A DNA stretch of 64,000 nucleotides, from contig PYIU01000003.1 in the NCBI GenBank assembly GCA_003415625.1, positions 2,418,001-2,482,000 on the forward strand. Reading direction: 5' to 3'. The translations under genes and the position numbers were made by a program. The stretch's first letter is position 1. Each line of letters starts with the position of its first letter. Origin of the DNA: Aquanectria penicillioides. Its lineage: Eukaryota > Ascomycota > Sordariomycetes > Hypocreales > Nectriaceae. This document shows, one piece after another, positions 44,501 through 54,963 of this stretch. A model generated the notes under the pieces. It saw only the letters and a list, made by a program, of their open reading frames with translations. It did not search any database and was not told the DNA's origin.

Positions 44501-45520
44501 GGGTCAGACTAGGGGTCATGGAGGGGGTGATATTCCTAGACGAGCCGACAGGAACGGCACGAACGACGGCATAGAATTTCTCTAAAATCTGTTCGGACGT
44601 GGCAGAAGGATTGGAGGTATCGACGAGGGAAAATTGAAGCTGAACCTCGCCGGAGACGATGCTCGTCTTTTTGCCAGGACGCTTGCTCTTGAGGGGGAAC
44701 CAAGCAGGCTCCTGCGCGGCCTTTTCGTTCTGGAAGATTTCTTCGAGAGCCAGGTCGAATTCTCCCATGTAATCTTTTCCGAAGCGATCTTTGTCCCAGC
44801 AAATGACATCAAGGACGAGATTCTGAACCGAGGTGATGGGCATCACCTCGGTGACATTCCATTCTGGGTTGAGCGTCTTTGGTTCGGTGTGGGTAGTAAC
44901 GCGGGCATCGCCAAGGGAGAGGACGAGGAACTATGACGCGAGAAGAAACCGAGGTCAGAAAGAAAAAAGTTCATCATGTAATGTGGAACTCTTTAGGATT
45001 TGTGCGTGGTGATTGGGGCGTGTGAACCCCGGGAGGGGATCGTGGATAAGGTGGTTGGTGCAAGACTTACGGGGTCGGAAGTGCCATTGCGATCTTTGGC
45101 AGCGAGGTCCCTTGCCTATTGAAGCAGAAGAATTCTGGTTAGTTGGAGTTGAGCGGACTTGGGGGCTTTGAGGTGAGAGGAATCGGTGACGGCAGCTGCT
45201 GGCGAGAAGGGGCTCTGGAGGAGGAGGAGGAGGCCGACATGGAGGCAACAGGGCGGTGATGAAATGTGGTGGTAGCGATGATGACGCGGGGTCGCTGTAT
45301 GGTGGGATGCAAAGCAAGACAACCGCAGATGGGCGGGTTACGGTACCTTGATAATTTCGACCCTGAGGGCGAGGCCGTTGCCAGCGTCCCGGGAGGGACT
45401 GGAATCCGACTTTGAGGAGCGCATGGGGCTGTTGGCTCTGCTGTTGTTGATGGTAAAGGAGGAGGAGGAAGAGGAAGTCGGCGACGACGATTTGAGGCGG
45501 GTCGGAATGATGCGCACCAT
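41598..45520 (-). CDS. PSD2: Phosphatidylserine decarboxylase, PSD2 type (C2-C2-EF hand)
   Basis: Five exons on the minus strand: 45520-45347, 45115-45071 (45 nt), 44930-42725, 42666-41912 and 41825-41598, giving 1135 aa with all phases consistent. Domains in order: C2 (LRVEIIKARDLAAKDRNGTSDP... , aa ~52-150); an acidic Asp/Glu run; a second C2 (VGIIFLEIVRITDLP to LPVQDLIDRC); an EF-hand-like segment (YDADESGKISRLELTTML); a Cys/His motif (CPICHQPRLN, HIATC); then the decarboxylase, with VSPADCRSVVF, FRLAPQDYHRFHIPVDG and FKFGGSTILLLFEPG. In this family the Gly-Gly-Ser-Thr motif is where self-cleavage makes the pyruvoyl cofactor from Ser, here Ser1032 (codon 41998-41996). It converts phosphatidylserine to phosphatidylethanolamine at Golgi/endosomal membranes; the C2 domains bind membrane. 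The gene is intact. Confidence 0.95.
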
Positions 45521-48500
45521 GACGGCGGTCTTTGGGGCAGCTCAGCTCACGGGTGCATCCACCTATCGATCGGCGGCGATGAGGTGGGCGTCCAAGCCCT
45601 GGAGTGGCAGGGAGGGGGGGAGGGGCCAGAGGGGGAGCCCGCTAATAGAGGAGTGGCTTAGTGTGTTCAGGCCCAGCGGCAGGCCCTCTTGGTGGCCCGG
45701 ACGGGAAGGCGGGGGTGCCAATGGGGTGCAAACAGTGCCAAGGCCTGGGCCCCTTTTCTGACGGGGGGGAGGGGGGGGGCTGTCAGCCTCTGTAGCTCAG
45801 CTATAAGCCCGTGGAAGGCGCCGAAATGACTGGAGGTTGTCCACCGCACGAGGTAATTTTAGTTGTCGTGTCCACTGTAGGCGGGCGTTCCAGATGGGTG
45901 GGCAGAGCCCTGGATGGCGGGTGGGTGAAGGGAACAACGAGCAGGATCGAGGCCGCCGGATTGGATCGACACAGCGCGGGGGATGTGCCAACCTTGGAAC
46001 GTGGGCAGTGACACTCTGGGAGTGACGTAGCAGTAACTTCAGGACCTGAGCCTTGTGCAACTGTGACAACCAGTCAGCCGGGCCCGATTCGACACAGCTG
46101 GAACTCGGGGCGAGAAAAAAAAGAAAGGTATAAAAAATTTAAAAAAAAAATTTAAAGGGAGCCGGAAAGGAAAAGGGAAGCAAGAAGGGGCCCAAAGAAA
46201 TTGGAGCATGAACGAGACTGGCTTGGCTTGGCTAACCTCAATCGGCAACAATTGCTTGCTGTCTTTCTTATACGATAGCAACCCCTCGTTGGCCAGTTGA
46301 CCCTGTTTCGTACGGTTTCGAATCGAAAGACGTTTGCGTAGTTATACCTGTGTCGCGGAACTGTTGCAGAGTGCTCGTTCGGCGGATGCAAACTTAGGGG
46401 GAAATGGGAATGCGATTGATCGAGGTGGCCGCCTTTTTCTTTTCGTCGCCGCGCCGCCTCACCCAGCTCTTACTTCTTTTTCAGCTCCCAAGTAACCAAG
46501 GTTCCCTAGGCACAGCACAGCACATGTAAGAAGATAACAGCCCGGGGGGGGGCTGGATTCGCGTCCTCTGTTGGATCTTTTGAGCCTGTATTCCCCTTCG
46601 CTGAGTGTCCTATTGGATCGGCCGTATCTCTGCTCCGTGGAGGGGGGGGGGAAGATCAAATCGTAAGGCCAAGCCACGGCCAAGCTCCAAGCCCCAGCAA
46701 TACCAAAGCCGTGAGAGCCGTGATTCCCAGATGGGAGGACGGGGATCCGTATTCGGTTTGATGGTGGGGAACAAGCGCACACGCAGGTCGTGTTGTAATA
46801 GATTTCGGCAGGGTCGGGAGCGCAGGAGGATCGAGATCAGGTAAGAGATGGAAGGAGGATCAAGTACAAAAAGAAAACGGCCGAGAGTGTCAGAAAAGAG
46901 CCATGTGAGTGTTTAGGAAGGAGGAGGGGGGGGGGGAGAAAAAAGGAGTCGGAGGAGAAGCAAAAAGAAGAAGAAGAAAAAGAAGCGTTGAATAGGAGTA
47001 GGGGAGGAGGCGTTGAAGGACAGGAACGACGAGGGTTAGGGTTGTTGAGATTCGGTGACGGTGACGGTGAACCACGCAACAGAGGTGACGCTTGACATTG
47101 ACCTGCCGTCGGAACAACGTCGCTAAACCTGCCCAGTTAAAGGCCAATGCTCGCTTGGTTCGGATCTACCTCGTCAAGTGTCTTATAATTTATCTGCGAG
47201 CACGCGCAGCGAGTCTTACTCTTCCTTCGCCCATGTCTCGGCCCAAGCCTCGGGAGAGGTGCCGGCCTAGCCAGCCAAGACACGTGTAGGTCACCTCACT
47301 CTGACTCTGTTGACATTTCAAAGGAGTGGCGGTCACTGTCTGTGTGTCTGTTCTGTTCTGTCCTGTTTACTGGTACCTAACTAAAATAATATACATATAT
47401 ATATATAAACCTCGTATTGTATTGTTTTTCTCTTCTTTTCAAGATTGGGTGGGGGACCTAAGGTGGCCCTTCTTTGAGTATTTCGTTGTACCATAAGCAC
47501 GGTAGCCCGTCAATCATCATGGTCGTGTCGCATTATGCGTCGGACGCTTAATTTCCTTCCAAAACTGTAATCTGCCCTGGCTGACAATCGGCTGGCCCAG
47601 CTGTGATAGCTGTGCTAGCTGTGCTGTCTCCCGGAATCAAAACGTCTAGGGTTTGTGCGGCTGATTGTCCACTGAGAAGCCACTGATGACACTAATTGGT
47701 GACCCGGTGCTGACACGCCCACTCTGGCTGACACGGACGGGGCGCACGCCGCAATCCCGCCCTCGTCCTCCGCTGCTCCTCGTCATCTTCCTCCTCATGC
47801 ATCATCCATGCACCCGCAGCACATTCTGGTACCGGTACATGTGCCGTAATGTGCACTTGTCGTGGATGGAGGGTCAGTGGATCGCAGCAGGACTGGGCAG
47901 AATTAGAGAGCGAGAGAAACATTTCCCTTTCCGTCGTCGTCCCACCATGCAGGGCAAGGAAAAATAAGAGGCGACGGGAAAAAAACAAAAGCACGGGCTA
48001 CATAGGTAAATTTAGGTAGGTAGTCCGTAGTAATTACGTGTTACCACCCCTTACCAAGTTACCACCCTCTTCCATTTACCCATTCTTCCTTCCCCTTCCC
48101 CCATGTGCATGTACAGTCCAGTTTAGACCCTTGCCGAGGCATGGACACACAATTAATCCCGGAATCCCTTCCCCTGGAGCTTGCCCAAAACAGCAAATGC
48201 TGGGGGGATTTCTCCCCGAATCCTCTAACGCTTACTCCGTACTATGCACATAGCACACAACACCACCAACCCCTCCTTCAACACACTTTTGTACATGGGA
48301 TATCCTCAACAATCTTCTTTTTATAATTCCATGGGTTTAATCTCGAGTCTGGCTTTTTTTTTTTTTTTTTTTCTTTTTTTCTTTTTTTTTTTTTCTTTTC
48401 GGGGCCCCGATCCCCTGCGTATCTGTCCGTCCCTAATCCTATGCCTCCCCGTCCCCATGGTGTTGCCTCTGAGCCACTCAGACTTCCGAACGCACACCCC

Positions 48501-49811
48501 AGATCGGAGTGTTCCCCCTTGGCCAACGGTGGGCGGATGAAGGCCATGGGCCGGGCCGACTCAACCGGGTTCATCTAGTCAACCGACATGAACATCAACA
48601 GCGGACAGACCAAAGGGGACTTTGGTAAACAAAGCCTGAAACTGATTAGGCCAAACTCGGCTGCCTTCTGTCAGTGCCTTGTCAACATGCTCACCCCTCT
48701 TTTCCATCCTTCTGCGTCTTGGGTTCTGTGTCTCGCGTCTTATTGCTTGTCTGTCGTCACGAACTTAATCCAAAGTCCCCCTCCATACCACATTCGCAAC
48801 ATTACATGGCCATCTCACTGTTAGCTGTCATCAAATGTCAGTACATAATCGAGGTCACGAGCCTGCTCAACCAACGCCCTCTGCCGTCACCGCTCATTTC
48901 GCTCTGCACTTGGATCCCCACCACAGCGGCCAAGCCAAGTCAAGCTAGTTTACATCAAGTATGATCAAGCCAACGCCCATCCATCCAGCCATGTGTCCAA
49001 CGTTCCCCCGATGTGCCTCCCAACGCCTCCCTCCCCCGGCTGAAACATCTCCATCTGGTCGTCTTTGTGGCCATGTCAATCAATTGCTCCCCCCCAATGC
49101 CCTTACCTTCTGTGAAACATCACCAACGCATGCATACGCCAACCAACCAACTACACGCCTCATCCTCCAGTACCACCAAAGAGCCCCCGTTAATCACGCA
49201 CGCCTTGGTCCTGCGCACACGCACAGTCGAATGTGCATCGTCTGTTGATGCATCCCACCTCTCTGAGACACGAGACATACAACAGACACTGCCGCAACCC
49301 TGCTCGTCTCGACTCAGACATTTCGTTTATCGCTCACTTCTTTCACGAATCTGCAACATGTTTCGAACTGCCCAAGTAAAATTTGGCTGCCTTTGCAACC
49401 ACGCTTCATGTTATGCTTTATGCACCTCTATGCCATGTCCATCAAACAAAGTGTAGGTATCAAAATATCAAAGTGCGTAAAAATCCCTAGCCGATAAATC
49501 CCATGTCCATCTGTCCGTGCTTGCTTGGTAAGTCCTCTCTTCTTTTTGTTATTCCCTGACTCCAGTGCGCCATCAATGCCATGCTAAAACTATACCTCAA
49601 ACCACATCACCATGTTGTCCAAAAACCTTCATGTTAAAACCACTCCGAAATGTAGAAGAGAAAGAAAAGGGGGTAAAGCAGAAGAGAAACAAGGGGGAAC
49701 AGGAAGCCAAAGAACAAAAAAGACGAAAGCGAGAGAGGGAAAAAAAGAAAAGAAAAAAAAAGACGAAGAAAAAGAAGAAAAAACGTCCCCCGCTCTATGT
49801 GAATCCAAATC
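45521..49811. other. 4.3 kb intergenic region upstream of PSD2
   Basis: It lies between the PSD2 start and the 3' end of the C2H2 regulator, both minus-strand. It contains several short G or A homopolymers, an AT repeat near 47394-47408 and a broken T-rich stretch at 48354-48399. A purine-rich segment at 49650-49790 precedes the regulator's stop and is probably its 3' UTR. No coding region was supported. Confidence 0.5.
48354..48399 (+). repeat. Interrupted poly(T) stretch
   Basis: About 46 nt made almost only of T, broken by three single C bases. Intergenic. Confidence 0.85.
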
Positions 49812-52800
49812 CTAAAACCATTTCCAATTGTCTCCTTGCTCAAGTTTCTTGAGCACTCCAACTGCATCAGCGAAAAGAATGTTTCGTCCTCCGAGACAAT
49901 CTGCTGCTAGCTCGGCTCGTGCCAATCCCACCACTCCATGCGCTTCGTGTCTGTCGGGCATGTTTTGAACCTCACCAGGTTCCATATCTGCAACAAGCAT
50001 AATCCACTTCATTGTCGATTCGCGAGATGGTGTTTCCGTGTCCTTATTCCTCTTTCCCGCGTGGCCAAACGCCCAGCAAATCAATGCACAGACGTATACC
50101 CCCCAGTAGTCTGAAATATCTTTCCAGTTGGAATTTAAACTGAGCTGAGTTGGGGAAATTCCTCCTTCCGATTCATCAGGCCTAGCCCTCAAGTTGAGAA
50201 ACGCCTTCAGGGCTCGGGCAGCGAAAGCTGTTGCAACTGCGGCGCTTCCTGACTTTCTCCATTGGTTGAGGCGCTTCTGATGCTTGGTAAATGAGCTAGC
50301 TTCGATGACCTTCTTGTTGAACACCCAACTATCCCCAGACACTGACAACAGAAAGTGTAGAGGGGTATAGTGCAGTGCCAGATATGTGTTTGCGGCGGCT
50401 GAGGAAGGGAAGAGCCTAGCAATAGGGGAAGCGTTGATACGAATGCCGGATGCGTCTTCAATAAGGTCAAGCTGAGCCACCTGGCGAGTAGGCAAGTAGA
50501 GAGCACATGCCGCAAGCAGGAGAGCCCCATCGAATGGCGGAGCCTGGTTAATGTCCGCACACGTCAGGGCATCAAGGTTGATATCCCTCAGTGTCATCGG
50601 GCTACTTATCTTTTGTAGCATATTCCATTCCTGGGCTGTGGGTGCTTCCCAGAGTTGCGCGGTGCTGCCCGACAGTGGGATAGGGAGTCCGTGAGGGAAT
50701 GAGTAGTCGAGCCCAGGGACCAGCGTGTGCGGTTGTTCATGATAACACGCGCTGTGAACATCCAGAAGAAAGCAGGCTGCGAGAAGACGCCGCCGGGTTT
50801 CCATATCGATCCAAACCATCCATCGATCCATAATTTCATGCTCAGTGGGAACGGGTGCAAAGGCATTCTGGTTATTGAAAACCTGTAAAGGAGTTGAGTA
50901 GGGGATCCTCGGTGATCAACGAGAATATTTACGAGAATAGAAGAAAGGAAAGAAAGAAGAAGAAGAGAAAAGAAAAATTGTGGGTTAAGAAAGAAGATAG
51001 AAAGGGTGGGGAAAGGAAAAGGGTAAGAGAAAAGGATGCGTGTGTGTGAGAGAGTGAGAGTGACAGAGAGAGTTGGGTGAGAGAAGAGAAAGGAAATAGA
51101 AGTCGAGATGGTACATAAGAGATCAAGAACCACTAACCCTGTGGTAAAGAAGGCCAAATCGCGGCGATGGTTTGTAGGACTCCTTCTTCCTTCCCCGGAA
51201 ACGAGCGTAGTATTCGCAAAGAAGGAGAGTTTGTTTGACGGGCAAGGACCACTCATCGGTCTGGGTAAACTAGAAGCACTGAATTAGCAGTTTACCGGTT
51301 ATGCTGATGTGAAATCTTCAACTTACCACTTTGGACTTGTACCACGCATATGCATGGAGTTGGGCTCCCTTCATTCGGTGGTCCTTGTCGGGAAGAAACT
51401 GGGTGGCAACAGCAGCCATGGCGCACCGAAGCACGTCCACATGCTCCGCCGTGGTCTGCGACGTGGTTTCGAACGATGGCTTGTGCACGATTGGATACAA
51501 GGGGTGAACCTTGTCCCAGTAGACGTCGAGATATTCGGGGACGGCATCGCGGATCGCACGGGTCAGGGACACGGGCATGTCTCTGGGAGCTAGAATGCCA
51601 AGCCCCTCTGGAGGTGGACGGCCGCACATGGAACCGTTGAAGACGTAGTCTGACGTTGGGACAGACGGAATGGTGACTAAAGTCTCAGATGATTGAGCCA
51701 CAGCCAGTTGAGGGGACAGGCTACGAACTGTGGTGGCTGGGATTTGCTCAGGATCGTAGAAAGAATTCTCATCCGCAAAACCTGGCAAAGGATGACCAAT
51801 GCTGTCCCCATAAACCGGAGGATACACTTGCGGGGGGAGGCAGAATAAGAAAAAGGAATGTGGTATACACCAGCATCCAAACCAGGGCTCCGAGTCGTGG
51901 CAGTCGCGGCAGGGTAGCTGGTGAGCTGGGGGTTCCATTCACCGCTGGAAGTTCTCGCAGGAAATCGATGGCGGCGCGTGCTATCAGAAGGGGTCGAATA
52001 GGTGCTCTCGGAGGCTGACGATGGCATTGTCGAGTTGTCTTGCCAGGAATGGCCGCTCTGTCCGGCTTCGGGAATGTAGAGCATCGGTAATTCTGGGACG
52101 CCTCTCGGTTCGGTATAGGCCGGGATGAGGCTCTCGGGTGCCGTCGTCGGCATACCAGACATCGTAGGTCCAAGAACATACTCTCTTACACCCCCCATGG
52201 GATAGTCCTCGGGGTCGATCATGGGCGGTTGACCGTGGTTCTGACCGGGAGCTGGAGCGGTGCCCATTGGGGGCCATGGGTTGGGTGCCATAGCCGACTG
52301 TACTGGCATCTCGTTCCCTGCGTGTTGGTGGTTGCCAAAACCCTTTGGCATCTGAAGTGGCGAGTCTCGAGGCGGGTGGCCGTAAGAGTGGGAGGAGCTC
52401 TTGGAACTGCGGCGCCGGGAGGACGGCTTGGAGCTTTTGGCCTTTTCGTCTTCCTGTTCACTGCTCAGAGTTAGTCTTGGGAGTTTCCTTGCCTCAAAAG
52501 CCTTCTCTTAATCGAATCAAGACGTACTGTCTCTGTAGGTGACGCTCGAGTAAGTCCTTTCGGTAAAAGGTCTTTCCACAGTTGGGGACGGAACAGTGGA
52601 GCTCGGGGGAGCATGGCTCAGTTGGTGACGGCTACACGAGTTAAGTAGGAGTTTCTTAAGATATGCTCTTGGGGGGTTAGAAAACAAACCGGAGATGCTC
52701 TGCGCGAGTGAAAGTCTGCGGTTATGGTTGTTAGGAGTTGCTAAGACACCAGAGGGGGAGGGGAGGGGGTTGTCGCACCTTGGGGCACTTGTCACAGTTG

Positions 52801-53242
52801 TGAACAGGCACGCCCTTCTTTGCCTTGCTAATCTTGCCAGTGATGGGGGTGAGTTTGACTCCCCGCTGGTCAGGGCCACTCATTCCTTGGGGGAACGGCC
52901 TCATGGTGGAGCTTGATGATGGGACCGAGTGGCTTGGTCCATAAGGCGACTCCATGGAGTCAATGCTGGTGTTGCTACGGCGGCGGCTTGGGATGGTGCC
53001 GGCGGAGGAAGATGAAGAAGATTGCTCGGTAGCGTAAAACCTCGAAGAAAGTTTAGTCGGGTCAAGGATGGTGTTATGTGAAGCAGCAGGTGCGGGCTGG
53101 TTTCTAATGGAGGGATAGGTTGAGCTGGAGGCTGATGGATCGGAGCGCAGGGTATGTCTTGGGCCGAGTCGTGGGGTGTGGTCCCAGATGACGGGTCGAC
53201 GTGGTCGTCGTCGGTGTTGATGATTTTCTCGAGACTAGCCAT
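49812..53242 (-). CDS. C2H2 zinc-finger regulator with fungal TF domain (three apparent frameshifts)
   Basis: Six exons on the minus strand: 53242-52779, 52715-52690 (26 nt), 52631-52528, 52460-51327, 51269-51138 and 50882-49812, giving about 977 aa after three one-base corrections. Two C2H2 fingers lie at aa ~148-200: CDKCPK, TFTRAEHLR and RHQLSH are joined across two introns, followed by CSVPNCGKTFYRKDLLERH. A Ser/Pro-rich linker precedes a fungal transcription-factor domain (ILAPRDMPVSLTRAIRDAV, YWDKVHPLYPIVHKPSF, then DMETRRRLLAACFLLDVHSA). Breaks lie in C runs (coding strand) at 53173-53176, 52605-52609 and 51832-51837. At each one, conserved or natural sequence continues one frame over, and one extra C restores it. 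The downstream phases agree with this. The last break could instead be a 44-nt intron ending CGCAAG. Target genes are unknown. Confidence 0.78.
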
Positions 53243-54016
53243 GACGGGGCCTTGATAATATGGACAGACGAGATGGAGACGCAGCTTGGATGGATGTGAG
53301 AGGAAAGAAGGAGGACCAAACTTAGTAATACACAGCCCCCTAGGAGGCTGAACAGTCACCTCGGCAGATGGGGATAAGTTTAGATCACGTAGATGGAAGA
53401 AGGCGATGAAGGGATGGAAGGGGAATGGAAAGACAAGACAAGTGGGGGGAGTCAGCGTAGAAAGGGAACCCCGGGAAGCCCCAGGAGCGTGGGTGGCAGA
53501 GTGCGAAGACGGGAGGATGATGGATCTGGAGGGGCCTGGTCTGGAGAGGGAAGCTTGGACGATCTCAGCCTCAACGGACGAAACGCGGGTGCGGGTGGGA
53601 TCGATGCAAGTGCATCTGCGACAGGGTTAGGGACGCTCGGGCTACAAAGATAGGAACCGAGCGAGGCATTGCTACATGGGAGAGGAGACTGGGGAAGAGG
53701 AGTGAGGCCGCGGAAAGAAAGTGATGACGGGCAGGTTGCGAGGGCGTGAGGAGCGCTGTCTAAGTGAGCGTAAGAGAGGGCATGAGGAGAAAGAAAGAGA
53801 TGCAGTCCCAGCCAGCCCTCGTCCCCCTCCCTCGTCACTCATCGCCCGTCCATCCCATGCCTTGCCATGCCCTGTCAGGCCCTGCCAGGCCCTGCCAACA
53901 ACCCGGGGGTGGTGGTCAAGAGCAAACCCAACCCTGCCAGCTGAGCCTGGGGCGCAGGTACATGACGGACAGGGTTTGGCCAGCCTGATGAGTTGACATG
54001 GGGCCTTGTCTGTTTG

Positions 54017-54098
54017 CGTGTGTGAGTGTGTGAGTGAGTGTGTGAGTGAGTGTGTGAGTGTGTGAGTGTGTGAGTGTGTGAGTATGTGAGTGTGTGAG
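54017..54098 (+). repeat. GTGTGA/GTGA microsatellite
   Basis: About 80 nt of alternating GTGA and GTGTGA units, ~800 nt upstream of the C2H2 regulator's start on its template side. Read on the minus strand it gives Ser/His/Thr-rich frames that are artefacts of the repeat. Confidence 0.85.
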
Positions 54099-54187
54099 CG
54101 ACGGAGGTGAGTGAGAGTTGAGAGAGCCAGCGAGCGGGCGGGCGAGCGACAGCTGCGTGCGTGCGTGTGTGAGTGGGCATGGGATGT

Positions 54188-54225
54188 GGGACAGGGGACA
54201 GGGGACAGGGGACAGGGGACAGGGG
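54188..54225 (+). repeat. GGGGACA tandem repeat, about five copies
   Basis: Head-to-tail 7-mers each containing a G4 run. Five G-runs spaced by ACA satisfy the pattern for a G-quadruplex on the plus strand; folding has not been shown. Confidence 0.85.
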
Positions 54226-54884
54226 TTCCGAGGGCCATGGGACTCGGGCACCATGGGTGCCAGATGCAAGGTACTTGGAACAACCAAGCCATCAGCACCG
54301 TCAGCGACTTATTTCGTTCATTGCTGTTTGCGCGCGCTCGCCAACCAGTCTCCTCCTCCTCCCCTCCCCTACCCTGTCGGATGCTCAGACATCCGCCCCA
54401 ACCCCGGCCGCCATTAGTGGCGGGAGCTTGGGACCACCACGCCGCAGCCATCCAAGCCCCCCGAAAGGAACGGTACCTGGTCCCGGGCTTGGGGCGCCTG
54501 GGCGGCAAACGATGTGCTGCGGGCTATGGTCAACCGGCGTGTTGATGATTTACATGATGATTGCAATGCGGGTGAGCTGAGGGGGGGGTGGGCGGCGAAG
54601 GCACAGGCCTGGAGGATGGGCAGACGGTGGGAAACATGAGATGGTCGATTGTCAGCGGAGCGGGACGAGAATAGAGGAGAGGGCCTTCGACTATGGCCCG
54701 CCATCGCGAACGACCCAGGCGACCAGAGCATTGTCCATAATTAGAAACAGCTTCCTTCTCCCGCAGCGACCCGCTGCCCTCTCATTGATCGCCACAAGCG
54801 CGAAGGAAATGGATTCTCGCTGTCGTTGGTTGGAAGCGGTAAATGGGGATGACAGAGAAGCGAACGCGGGCACTGGTGTGGATG

Positions 54885-54963
54885 GGTGGGGGAAGGGGGG
54901 AGGACCGCAGGAGGGGGGCAGGAGGGGGGCAGGAGGGGGGACAGGAGGGGGCAGGAGGGGTGG
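54885..54963 (+). repeat. G-rich GGAGGGGGGCA tandem repeat
   Basis: Three to four imperfect copies of an 11-mer with runs of five or six G, flanked by further G runs. It is a strong sequence match for a G-quadruplex-forming region, ~1.65 kb upstream of the C2H2 regulator. Confidence 0.8.

Noticed and set aside
51833..51876. A 44-nt GT-AG intron as an alternative to a frameshift in the C2H2 gene
   Set aside because: It is shorter than the other introns in the window, and the frame with one added C reads as continuous natural protein. It cannot be fully excluded.
52612..52630. tRNA A-box-like sequence (TGGCTCAGTTGGT)
   Set aside because: It is the complement of the zinc-finger codons RHQLSH in the C2H2 gene, and no B box or cloverleaf follows.
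53672..54508. 278-codon minus-strand frame rich in His/Ser/Thr
   Set aside because: Its length comes from the GTGA microsatellite and the GC-rich flank, with no conserved domain.
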